Source of the DNA: Conidiobolus incongruus B7586
Lineage: Eukaryota; Entomophthoromycota; Entomophthoromycetes; Entomophthorales; Conidiobolaceae
Direction: 5' to 3'
DNA length: 44,364 nt
Assembly (NCBI GenBank): GCA_000697335.1
Contig: JNEM01015975.1
Span: 1 to 44,364, forward strand
Position 1 is the first letter of the stretch, and every line of letters begins with the position of its first letter. The notes beneath the pieces are model-generated. The model worked only from the letters and a program-made list of their open reading frames with translations, searched no databases and had not been told where the DNA came from. The position numbers and the translations under genes are program-made. Below are positions 1 through 11,263 of the stretch, piece after piece.

Positions 1-1663
1 TAATTATAATTTATATTATATATTGGTTAATTAAAAAGATTATATATAATATTGATTAATAATTTAATAATATCTATACATAGTTAAAATTATGATATTA
101 TTATTATTATTATTATAAGGTATATGTCTAGCAATATTGACACAACCAGAATATTGATATATTGCTTATAATAAAGTAACTTGAACTGATTATATAATGA
201 TTATTCTTTAAATAAAATTAATAACAAAATAACTGAATAAATATATGGTACTAAATACACTAGTTGCAAGGATGGAAACACAAGATAGCATTATTAAAAT
301 AATCCAATTACAAAATCTTTCAATATTATAATTTGTAAAGATATCAAAATCTAGGTAGTTATATATCTATTAAGTAACACATAACATAAATTTCTGCCAT
401 AATCATAATACAAAACCCATTTAAAGATTAGATCCAATAATTTCGAATATGCAACTTAGCACAATTATATATAATATTAATTATTTATCCATTTCCTTTT
501 AAATAAAAAAATTAAAAAGAATGATAACAATAAAAATTTTTAATTAAGATTAGTATGAATTAATGTGAGAATTGAACATGAAAAATTCTTCCAATTTTTT
601 AGGAAAATAAAATTTCGTTAATTTTCTTAAACTTTGTTCAATTATTCAAAAAAAAGTAATATAAAGGACTTTCACAATAGAAAACTAAAAACTATTTAAT
701 TACAATATAATTTTCAAAAATCAATTAAATTAGAATATTTTTTTAAATATGAATTGATAAAATACTATATAAAGAAATTATCAATGATTTAATTTTAAAA
801 TATATTTGATTTTTGTCTTTTATATAAACTACTAAATATTGACTAATATCATTTTAGTTAAATCAAGAACATTAATAAAATCATTTACATGTCAGTCAAA
901 ATTCAACTATTAAATTCTATTTGATTATTTTACAGTAATTAAATAAAGTTTTATAAGGATCTATTCAATAATATATATAATATAACAAAATATAATTCAA
1001 TTATCAAATTAACCTTAAATTAATTTTTAGTATATAGATATATATTAAATCATTGTAATATAATTTTGTCATCATATATTTATATCCATTAATTATTAAA
1101 AACATAATAACTAGATTATTAGAACAAATGGTATATTAAATGTAATAGATAAATAATATTAGGAATAGATTTGATTTGAAAGGAATATGTGCTTTTAAAT
1201 TTTCCTTTATTTTTGTATTTCGTAATATCAAATAATTCATATTTTGAATATTTCAGGAAATTCTTTTTAAAAAAATATAATGAATAATAGATGAATTTTA
1301 ATTTTCAAAAAAGCAGAATAATTAATATATTTATAGTTGATTTAATTGGATTAATTAATTCAATAGTAGTTGGTATATTTATAATAAATTATTTCTAGTA
1401 ACTTATATAAATATATAATTTAAACAAATTCAATAATTCAAAAAATATAAATTTGAAATCAGATATGTCTTGATAACGTAATCAAATAAGATTATTATCC
1501 CATAAAATTCGATAAATAATTCAATTTGTTTTTAGTTGAATTGAATACGTCATATTGTATACTTTAATAAAATCAATTCACAAATATATATAATCAATTA
1601 TTAATAAAAATAAAAATATAATTTTAAATTTATTATTATAATTAAATTTTAATTAAATATAAA
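1..1663. other. AT-rich intergenic region, left edge
   Basis: No gene is recognisable here. The sequence is almost entirely A and T with stops in every frame. A short ATT microsatellite lies at about 97-116. The right end must contain the promoter of the proteasome gene, but I see no clear TATA box or other element that can be told apart from the background. Confidence 0.7.
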
Positions 1664-2561
1664 ATGGCTGGTCAATTAAAGAAAGGAGAAGTTGATTTGG
1701 GTGTAAGACTTGAATTTAATTTTATGTATTAGATTAATAATTAATTATTTAGACTTCTATTATGGCTGTTGAATTCGACGGAGGTGTCGTTATTGGAGCT
1801 GACTCCCGTACTACTACCGGTGCTTATATTGCCAACCGTGTTACAGATAAATTAACTTTGGTTCATGACCGTATATGGTGTTGTCGTTCCGGTTCAGCTG
1901 CCGATACTCAAGCTATTGCCGATATTATGCACTACTATATGCAACTCTATGCGTAATTAATTTAATATTAATTTGATTTCAATATTTTAATTTTATACAA
2001 ATTAGAGTTCAACACGGTGAGGCTCCCACTACTCAGGTTGCTGCTAGTTTATTTCAACAAATTTGTTACACCAATAAAAACAACATCTCAGCTGGTATTA
2101 TTGTAGCTGGTTGGGATAAGCAAAAGGGAGGTTCCGTGTACAGCGTTCCCTTAGGTGGTTCACTTCACAGACAACCTTTTGCTATTGGAGGTAATTTTCT
2201 CTAAAGAAACTTTAAAGTATTAATATTAAATTCTTTTAGGTTCTGGTTCTACTTACATTTATGGTTATTGTGATTCCGTTTTCCGTGAAGGAATGAATAA
2301 AGATCAATGTATTGAATTTGTCAAGAATGGTGAGTTTAAAAATGTTTGTAATATAGCTGATGATTAATCATTGTTTGTTAGCTTTGTCACTTGCTATGGC
2401 TCGTGATGGGTCCTCAGGAGGTGTGATCAGATTAGCTGTCATTACAGAAGAAGGAGTCGAGCGTCTATTTGTACCTGGTGATCAACTTCCAGGTAATTCA
2501 ATTTATTCCAATATACATCCATTATATTTACATATTTATTATAGTTCATTGGGAAAACTGA
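1664..2561 (+). CDS. PRE3: 20S proteasome subunit beta-1 (caspase-like), 6 exons
   Basis: Catalytic beta-1 subunit of the 20S proteasome, cleaving after acidic residues (PSMB6 in animals, Pre3 in yeast). Exons are 1664-1702, 1753-1952, 2006-2190, 2240-2329, 2382-2492 and 2545-2561, giving 213 aa. Exon 1 encodes the whole propeptide [13 protein letters not shown] and exon 2 opens with the nucleophile Thr1 ([11 protein letters not shown]). In mature numbering Asp17 (GADSRTTTG), Lys33 (VTDKLT) and the beta-1-specific pocket residue Arg45 ([11 protein letters not shown]) are all in place, as is the later [12 protein letters not shown] block. The protein ends LPVHWEN, a little shorter than many orthologues. 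It should be autoprocessed between Gly13 and Thr14 during assembly. The first ATG fits the expected propeptide length. All introns are GT-AG and about 50 nt long. Family assignment is secure; splice sites are by eye but the frame closes throughout. Confidence 0.95.
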
Positions 2562-4814
2562 ATAATTCCATAATTTATAATTGGAATACTGTATGAATTA
2601 TACCCTTTCATCGTCAAATCTATGATTAATTTTATTTGTTCAAGCGATATATAAATTTATTTTTAATTATACCATTATTTTATATATTACTCCATTTTTA
2701 TGATTTTTGAGATTTTTTATATGGAACAAAAATCAATTTTTCATTAATTCAAATAACATTTTGATGCACCAACAATCTCTCAATACCAATAATCAATTCT
2801 AATGAATATCCACATAGTTATTTTTAATAGGTATTTAAATATCTGTTAATTTTGTTGAAATAATCATTGTGTGAAAACAATTTTATCATAAATAATATTA
2901 AAAGATTGTCACAAATCTATTAATGATAAATCTGAAAAAAATTTATATTTTATTTTTTTGAAGTTAATTTTGCATTATATATTAGATAAACATGATATAC
3001 ATGATACCGTGCTTTTAAGCAGAATACATTGATCATTTTTTGAATGTTGATTATTTATATTATACATGAAATTAAACATACTCCAAAAAAATTTTTCATA
3101 ATATTTTACAAAATTGTTATTATTATACTCGACTAAATATATTATACATTTCATTATCCATAATTCCATTTATTCAGGTAAATTTTCAAAATAAAATTTT
3201 GTAAAACTTATAATTCATTAATAAAGTTAATATTTCTCAGTGAGAAATGTTAATCTAAAATTTAAATCATTTTTTCATATTCACAAACCGATAAATTATA
3301 TCATAATTCTTAACTCATAATAAAGAAATTATGGATTAGATATTATATATTAGAGTCCAATGTCATTGAAATTTTTTACATAAGGATGAGTGTAAGAGTA
3401 TGTTTATGTTTTTTGGATGTGATTTTGTATTTCAATATATAACACTATCCAGTTAACAATATTTCAGAGAAAAATCAATGTAATTATAGTTTTTGGTTAT
3501 TTGTCTAAATCTTAATATTAAGCAATAAAATAATATTGAGTGGCAAATTACGGAATAGTTGAAATATTATACATTTATATATTGATGGAATAGTATATTA
3601 ATTACGTTGACATGAAGTTAACAGAGATATAAAATCTTAAATATAATTTGGTTTTTAAATTTGCAGTTAAATAATATTATCAAGTTAACTGATCAACTGT
3701 AATTCAATTAAGTGATAACTAATTTTAACAAACTTTATAATCAGAGTTATCAGAATTAATCTAAATATTACAATTAAAATAAAAATATATTGAAGCAAAA
3801 TAAAAGTTTTAGTTAATTGTTCAATTGGATCTTAGAATTTCCTAAAAATTCTTATATCAATTAAAAAATTTAAAACCTATTAAACCAACTTGAGAGCAGA
3901 TATATTTCAAATTAATATTATATTCTTTTTTCATAATAAATATATATATATATATTTTGGCATATTATATTTGTAAAAACCAGCAGTAAAATTGAGCAAA
4001 TTTGCCAATTTAAAACAAATTTTATCTGAATGAAATTCAAAAATATGCATTATTTCCTTATAATATCAATGAGCATCAATTTCATTAATAAATTAAGATT
4101 AAAAATTCTATAATAAATTTTTTAAGAAATATAACGCTTGAAAAGTACCTATGTGTTTTATAAATTTTCTATAAAATTATATATGAATTGACGAAATAAA
4201 TATACGATTTTTCACTGATGATTGGTTATTGAATATAATATTAATAAATGTGTTTATAATAAATATACATCAAATGAAAATACTATAAGTTTTGTAAATT
4301 CTAATCATTATTTTATTGTCAACAATATCAAACCAGAATATATATATTCTGAAATTTAATCATTACATATAAAACAATTAAACAATAATTGCTTAATATT
4401 TAATCAATTGGATTCGGAGGAAGATTAAAAAAGTTGAACATCTTAGATTTTGAATGAATTATGTATTTTGATAAATATTATATAGATTAATATTGGAAAT
4501 ATATACATTAAGAATTTTGTTATGATTCGTAATCATATTGAAAGCATTTTAAAAAACCAGTTTATCTAATAATTTAAACAGATTTTGGGATTATTTTGGT
4601 TATATATAGTTGATATCAATAAAATATTAGTTTCATTGATATTTAGTCTTTAACCATATCCCATAATCTGCGTTCGGTATATCGATTATAAAAGATTTTA
4701 TTTTTATGCTTCGCGTTTTTATCACATGAAATGATTAGTAATCAAACTTTTGAATAATTTTTATTTTACTTCTTTTCATATATTATATGTACAAGCAATA
4801 TTTAATTAATAAAT
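2562..4814. other. AT-rich intergenic region
   Basis: About 2.2 kb between the proteasome gene and the RecQ gene. The short open frames in it are low-complexity and match nothing. Its last part is the RecQ promoter, where a rare CG-containing cluster (TTCGCGTT, 4710-4717) stands out. Confidence 0.65.
4709..4720 (+). promoter_or_regulatory. CG-containing promoter motif upstream of RecQ
   Basis: The string CTTCGCGTTTTT lies about 100 bases before the RecQ start codon in sequence that otherwise has almost no CpG. It resembles E2F/MBF-type S-phase elements (TTCGCG or ACGCGT cores). That reading is inference from the motif and from the replication-linked role of the gene; no second copy was found nearby. 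Confidence 0.25.
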
Positions 4815-7800
4815 ATGGAAGAATCTAGAATACCTCAAAATAATATGCAAGAGCACTTGAATAAGCTATTTGGTTTAAATAATTCAAACCAAGTAGATAC
4901 AGCTCCCAAGGCGACTTCTATTGAGCAAACTTCTTCTCTTCCATCTCCTTTATCTTTTGAATCAAATAATACCAATTTTGTTCCAGATAATACTGCGTTA
5001 CAACCGGCTTCAGCTTCAGCCAACATTTCACATTCAAATTCTCAAACGAAAGCTGAACCTAGAAAAAAGATTTCTCTAAGCTTGAATAAAAAACCAACTC
5101 CTTCAAAGAATGGTATAGATGTTAATATATTTGTACTAACATAAATCTAATTATACGAATTTATTAATAGAAAGCACCACACCCCATTCTGGTCCTTTAT
5201 CTTCTATCCCAGATGTTGACAATCGCTTTGTAGAATCTCCACAAGTAAATAGCTAATACTTTTTTACTAATAATTAAGTATTAATTTTTAATAGCCAATT
5301 CCAGTACCTCCATCGACTAATATTGCTGAAACTACAACCAACAATTTTTCAAATTTGGTAAAATCTATTAGCGGTACTGATTCTAAATCTCTATCAGAGA
5401 ATATAATTCCAGATAATCAGTTATTAGTTAATGTAAAATATCTCTTATCCTTATACTAAAGATTATATTTATTTATGTTTTATAGAATTCTTCCCATCAA
5501 ATACTAGCGAAATCTTATAACAAAAATGATGTGAAAATAGTATCTCAATACACTATATCTAATCAAGTAACCTAACTAAATTTTATAAAAATGCATATTT
5601 TCTAATTCTATATAGAATAATACTGAAGAAATCGCTCTTCTTGAAAGGAAGAGAGAAATTAGCGATCGTATGTGTGATTTTCTTTATGAAGGAAAGTTTT
5701 TACCACCATTAGAATTTTTACAACTTCAAAATGAAAGGTAAATAATCTTATTTACATTGTATATCGATATTTATTTATATGTTATAGGAGGCAAATTTGC
5801 GAAAAATTAGAAAAATTAAAGACCAAGTTGCCAAATTTGGACGCGAAGGTATAATACAGTTTATTATCAATTCCAAGCATTTTTTAACCTATACTTTCAG
5901 ATTGGGTCGATTTCGTTGTTTAATACAGAATTCAATAATCCTAATGTATATGATTTAACATTGGACGAACGAAATAATATCGATTCAACGATTGAACACG
6001 TACAAAATAATGATCCCACATTTAGATCAGAATCTGCTGATTACAACTCAATCAATCAAAATTCACCTTCTCATTTACTCCAACATTCAAGATCACCCTC
6101 TATGTCAACTAATGGCGAACTGACTCATCAATCTAATTTTAATTCAAATTCAAATGCCATTACTAGAATTGATCTGGATGATGATTTGAACTTCGCGGAC
6201 TTTGATAATATTGACCTTAATGATATTAATGATTCAACAATGCTTAGTTCCACTCAAGCCAAACCCACTGTAATATCAGTGCATTATGATATGACAGTGC
6301 CGGATGAAGATGTAGAGCCGGAATACCCTTGGACTAATGATGTTTTACAAACACTTCGCAAAACTTTTGGTCTCACCAAGTTTAGACATAACCAACTAAA
6401 GGCTATTAATGCTACATTAAGAGGGGATGATGTATTTGTTCTTATGCCTACGGGTGGTGGGAAAAGTTTGTGTTATCAACTTCCTGCATTAATTGATACT
6501 GGAAAAACTCGAGGTGTAACAATTGTTATTTCTCCATTACTTGCTTTAGTTCAAGATCAAGTTGATCGACTTCTTTCCTTAGGTATACATGCATTCTCTC
6601 TTAACTCTGATTCTAGCGCCCAACAAAAATCATATTTCTTTAAAGATTTAAGATCTTCTGATCCTAAAATTCGATTAGCATACATTACACCTGAAATGTT
6701 AAACAAAAGTTCAGCAATAAGGGATTTACTTAGAAGTTTATATCAAAGGCAGAAATTGGCAAGGTTTGTCATTGATGAAGCTCACTGTGTCAGCCAATGG
6801 GGTCATGATTTTCGTCCGGATTATAAGCAAGTAGGCTTTGTGAAAGTTGAATACCCCGATATTCCAGTAATAGCTTTAACTGCAACCGCTAACGATCAAG
6901 TGAAAACGGACGTCAAACAACAGCTCAATATCTTACGATGTTTAACTTTAACTCAGAGTTTTAATCGTAAGAATCTCCATTACGAGGTTAGAAAGAAGAA
7001 TCCCAAGACTGTTGTTTCAGATATGTATAGTTATATTACCAACAATCATCCTGGAGAGTGTGGTATCATTTATTGTAATTCCCGAAGATCATGTGAAGAG
7101 ATTGCTGCCCAATTAAGTACCAATTATGATCTTAAAACATCTCACTATCATGCTGGCCTTAGTAAGAATGATCGACAACGAATTCAACACGAGTGGCAAA
7201 CTGGTGTATTTCAAGTAATCGTGGCTACTGTAGCGTTCGGTATGGGAATCGATAAACCTGACGTACGCTTTGTAATCCACCATTCAATACCCCACTCGAT
7301 GGAAGGGTATTACCAAGAAACCGGTAGAGCAGGGCGTGATGGGCATAATTCTGAATGTATACTGTTTTATAACTATGCTGACAAAAGTATAATCGAGTAT
7401 ATGATCAAAAAAGGAGATGGAGACTTTGATACTAAAGAACGTCAAAGGAGCAATCTAAATAGAGTTGTTCAATTTTGTGAAAACAAAATTGATTGTAGAC
7501 GACAGCAAGTTCTGGCCTATTTTGGTGAGCGGTTTGATCGAACTTATTGCTATGGATCTTGTGATAATTGCGTTGCGGCTGGAAGAACTAACTTCATCCA
7601 AAGAGATGTCACTCCAATCGCTCAGAATTTAGTAAAAATCGCTTATCTTACCCAAACTAAAAAAATTACTATTCGCTCTTTACTTCTTTTATTTAGGGGG
7701 TCGAATTGTAAAAAATCTAGATCTTACAACTTAGATCCAGCTCTGCTCGGTTGCGGCAAAGAATTATCGCTTACAGACTCCGAAAGATTGGTACATGATT

Positions 7801-8818
7801 TGATTGCGAAGAATATCTTGAAAGAAAAAGCTATTCAAAATAGGAAAGGATTCACTAATACATATGTTTTTACTGGACCCTCGGCTAGAGCTCTACTTAC
7901 TGGGCAGATTATTATTAATATGGATTTTGATGAATCTTTGAACAAGGCCAAGCCTAAAACTGTCAAACCTACTAAATCCTCAAATAAGTCTAAATCATCT
8001 GGTAATACAAGTGAAGTTTTACCTACAATACCATCTAGTCCAACGGAGCCTATTCAGCTTTCTAGCGATATTAACGAAGATTCTGATGATTACGAAGATC
8101 TCAGGGATGAAGAATATATGTACAACAATGATTTTGATGATGACTATGTTGATGATGATTTTGAAGCTGAAACCAATCATCATTATTCGGAGTGTATCGC
8201 ACAGTTAAAGAAGCTAAGAACCCGTATTAATAACGAAACTCAGCTACCACTTTACAAGATATTTACAGATGCCACCATCAATACTATTGCCGAACAAGTT
8301 CCTCTTACTTTACGAGATTTAAAGGAAGTTGAAGATTTACCAGACAATATTATTACAAAATATCAAAAAGACATACTGGAAATTACTCAGAAATTTGCTA
8401 ATCGATTAGGATACGGTCCAAGGATTTCAAAAGCTCCATCGCATTCAGTTGACGATAGTACTGATGACATTCAAATCATCACTACCAAAACCTCCCATTT
8501 TTCTGGATTTCAAAGTGCCTCTAATCTTGGTAATTCCAATATTTTATTTGACATAAAAATAACGGCTTAATTCATTACATTTTAGCAACTATTGACTTGA
8601 CTGAAAGCACAAAATCTGGTTCCAATAATACTAAAACATCCCCATTCTTTAAAAATGGTCAGACTTCATGTAAGTGTAATATAAATTATTATACATAAAA
8701 AACTAACTGTTTTTTAGTAATTGATCATTTTAAATGCCCTACCAATTCAACATCACATTTTGATACTATACCACCTGCTAAACGCCAAAAGTCAAACTCA
8801 TCGACTTCAAACAAGTGA
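4815..8818 (+). CDS. SGS1: RecQ family DNA helicase, Sgs1/BLM type, 9 exons
   Basis: 3'-5' DNA helicase of homologous recombination and stalled-fork repair. Exons 4815-5112, 5171-5244, 5295-5432, 5486-5566, 5616-5737, 5788-5848, 5901-8529, 8586-8669 and 8718-8818 give 1195 aa. About 390 N-terminal residues are Ser/Asn-rich with acidic clusters. The helicase core follows: motif I MPTGGGKSLCYQ (Lys446), DEAH box with aromatic-rich loop (Asp550 onward, CVSQWGHDFRPDY), motif III ALTATA, motif V VAFGMGIDKPDV, motif VI QETGRAGRDG. The RQC domain keeps its zinc cysteines (CRRQQVLAYFG, then CYGSCDNC). A very acidic linker (about 980-1015) precedes an HRDC domain (about 1018-1096). The helicase-RQC-HRDC order with a long acidic N-terminus marks the Sgs1/BLM branch, which works with topoisomerase III and Rmi1. 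The extreme C-terminus carries a PIP-like QTSLIDHF. The first five introns cluster at the 5' end. An alternative late exon that reads through 8530 would lose the tail. Confidence 0.93.
8660..8731 (+). other. PIP-box-like motif split by the last RecQ intron
   Basis: Residues 1160-1167 of the RecQ product read QTSLIDHF, matching the PCNA-interacting consensus Q-x-x-[LIM]-x-x-aromatic-aromatic in the variant with His-Phe at the end, as in the DNMT1 motif QTTITSHF. The intron at 8670-8717 interrupts the Leu codon, so the motif exists only in the spliced product. Confidence 0.5.
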
Positions 8819-9315
8819 TTATTACTAACAGTTGTTGATAAGTATATAATATAAATTTTTGATTTTTATTGATTATTTTTATAATAGTCAATCTCCAGAT
8901 TTTATATCAAATATTAAATATAAAATATTATAATCTTTTCAGACTAAAGTAAATGAAAATTTTTATGACCTCTGATAATTTTTATTTATCAAAATTTAAT
9001 TGAATATATTTTGAAATTGTCTATAATATTTCAAATAACGAAAACAATATATTATCAATAGTATTAAATAAATATACTCTTTATTCTAAGTTAAAAAGAC
9101 TAAATTAATTAATATTGATTGAATAATAATAAACTCAAACAAATTTATTAAATAATATTTATAACAATACATTAGTTTCTAATCCTTAGTTAAAGTAACA
9201 AATTAATCTTAAAATCTTATAATGGTAAGTTTAAAAAGAAAATATAATGAGAATAGATATGTAAACATCGCTAAGAGATAGCACGAAGATATAGAGAGAG
9301 TTTAGCTGAAATAAG
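8819..9315. other. Convergent intergenic spacer
   Basis: Spacer between the RecQ gene and the WW-domain gene, which point toward each other. It holds both 3' ends. No gene or repeat is seen. Confidence 0.65.
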
Positions 9316-10167
9316 TTACTCCAATAACCACTTTTTCTTATTCATCTCCTTCTTCTCTTTCTTAGCTTTGGCCAATTTTTTAATTTGGGCTTTTGTTAAT
9401 TTTGGAACTTTGCGACTTGGAACTTGACCAGGGTTAAAATATTGTTGCATTCTGGCTTGATCGATTTCATAATTACGTTGGTCTTGGTAGCTTTGGTAAT
9501 CGAAGAAGACTTCACACATTCTAGCGGCTTTGTTTTGTTGGGAGACCATTTCGGGGTTGATATTGGGATCTGCTTGAAATTTGCCAGTCTTGGTGTTAAA
9601 TGCTCCCACAATAGTGTGATCGTTAGAGGAATATGATATTCCTGAGGTTGGAATCGCTATTCCCTCTTGTCGATATAATTCATAGTACGCAGGGTCAAAC
9701 TCCTGTTGCTCAGGATAAGTTTGGTTTGATGTGGGGTGATCAGATTGTGTGTTAGATTGTTCCAAATCTTGATCTTGTAATTCTGCTTGTTGTACTTCAT
9801 CGGTAGTTTCATCGTTATTATTGGTTTCTGGGATGTCTACATTTTCTGAGTCAATAGTTGAAGAATTTCCCGAGCTATTAGATACTTTGGAAAGTTTTAA
9901 TTTTTCAATAATTTGGGGTTTCTCTTTATCTAACTCTTCTTTGATATTATCTATTTTATCGAATAAAGTGTCAATATTCGTTAAAGGAGCGGAATAATTC
10001 GATTGAGATGAGTTTGAATAAGCATTTTGTCTGGTACTGGGATGGTCATACGTTGTTTCATTAGTTTCAGTATTCCAAAAATAATAACATTGGTACTGTT
10101 CATTCCAACAAGCTTGCCATGGTGGATAAGTAGGAGGAATTGAATGTACTTCACTATTATAGCTCAT
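9316..10167 (-). CDS. WW-domain protein of the conserved fungal type, single exon
   Basis: A 283-aa protein with one WW domain near the N-terminus (about residues 15-44, PPWQACWNEQYQCYYFWN then NTETNETTYDHP). The first signature Trp is present; the second position is Tyr. The middle is acidic and Gln/Asn/Ser-rich. The C-terminal part, with TIVGAFNTKTGKFQADP, the FFDYQSYQ block and a Lys-rich tail ending KEKKEMNKKKWLLE, resembles a family of fungal WW proteins that share an 'FN..TGKFQ..' block, a 'FFD' block and a basic end in W-L. WW domains bind proline-rich peptides; the partner is unknown and I assign no pathway. I chose the start at 10167 (MSYNSEV) over an in-frame ATG at 10209, because the extra 14 residues are hydrophobic and AT-driven. 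It is convergent with the RecQ gene. Confidence 0.8.
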   Translation of the reverse strand: MSYNSEVHSIPPTYPPWQACWNEQYQCYYFWNTETNETTYDHPSTRQNAYSNSSQSNYSAPLTNIDTLFDKIDNIKEELDKEKPQIIEKLKLSKVSNSSGNSSTIDSENVDIPETNNNDETTDEVQQAELQDQDLEQSNTQSDHPTSNQTYPEQQEFDPAYYELYRQEGIAIPTSGISYSSNDHTIVGAFNTKTGKFQADPNINPEMVSQQNKAARMCEVFFDYQSYQDQRNYEIDQARMQQYFNPGQVPSRKVPKLTKAQIKKLAKAKKEKKEMNKKKWLLE

Positions 10168-11263
10168 GGTTAATATTAATATTATAAATTTTAATGGTCT
10201 AAGTACCAAACAAAAATACAGTTAATGATTAAATATAAAATGAGGAGTCTTTTTTAAAAGCATTTAATAAATGTGAAATTTTATTCTTTTTGAATTTAAT
10301 TTGAATTAATGGGATTGATGATTATGTGGATTAATAATTATCAAGTTTGACAAATTCAAGTTTAAACTCATTACTGTGAATGGTTAATAATTGGAAATAC
10401 TATTATTCAAATTTGATATTGGTAGAATAAGATATTTAAACAATTTCAAAATATTCTATTAAATGCCACATTTATTAATAATTGATATCAGTCTACCGTT
10501 TATAAAAATATTTAATATTGATATATTAAATGATTGAACTTAATAAAGTATAAATATACAATTTATACACAGTAGATCCTAATAATAGATTGCTTAATTA
10601 GTTAAAAAAGTTATGTCCAAAGTTATTGATTATAAAATTGAATCCTTAAGCTTTAGAAATCAATTTAAAATTTACAAAATATCGCAATATTAATAAAATC
10701 ACAAATTTAGATAAAATTAGTATACCAATATTGAAAGAATGCAGTGTTAATTTATTTCAATATCATATTAAATCAAATTCGATAATTTAAATTGATATTT
10801 ATTAATTGTATCCAATTGAACAAAGATAAGATTTTAAAGTTGATTTAAAACAATTTTTTATAAAATCATGAAATGTATACATATTATCAACTTAAAACTA
10901 TTCAAAATAAATTAATCGTAACATGCTGATTTATTAAACTTGATAAGTATAACATGTGAGCAAAAGAATGTACAAGTGAACTGTGAATATTAATATTGAA
11001 GTATTAATTTCCATTGGTTAAATTATTCGGTATTTATCATAGACATAGTTTTTTTCCCGAATTGGGTGACTGGCCCTCATTATTAATATTGGCAGTTTGT
11101 ACCTGTATAATAAGAAATGAGAAATAAATTATGTATTTGTTATATTTTATGATATAAAAAGTTATTTTAGTAAAGGAAATTCGAATTAATTCAGTATGAA
11201 CAACATTGTTGAAAATGATATCAAATACAATTTATGTTTATAAGAGTGTTACGGGTGATAACC
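10168..11263. other. AT-rich intergenic region with a possible 3' exon
   Basis: Mostly featureless AT-rich DNA between the WW gene start and the end of transporter copy 1. The exception is a less AT-rich stretch at about 11043-11105, which on the minus strand follows a good acceptor (TTATACAG). It could be an alternative last exon or 3' UTR of transporter copy 1. Confidence 0.55.

Noticed and set aside
2975-3169. 64-codon minus-strand frame
   Set aside because: Low-complexity composition, no homologue recognised, in a featureless spacer.
8011-8208. Overlapping 65-codon frame inside the RecQ gene
   Set aside because: It is a Met/Ile/Leu-rich shadow of the acidic GAT/GAA repeat coding region.
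10168-10209. Upstream ATG for the WW-domain gene
   Set aside because: It would add a hydrophobic 14-residue leader to a protein with nuclear/cytosolic features; the ATG at 10167 starts right before the WW region.
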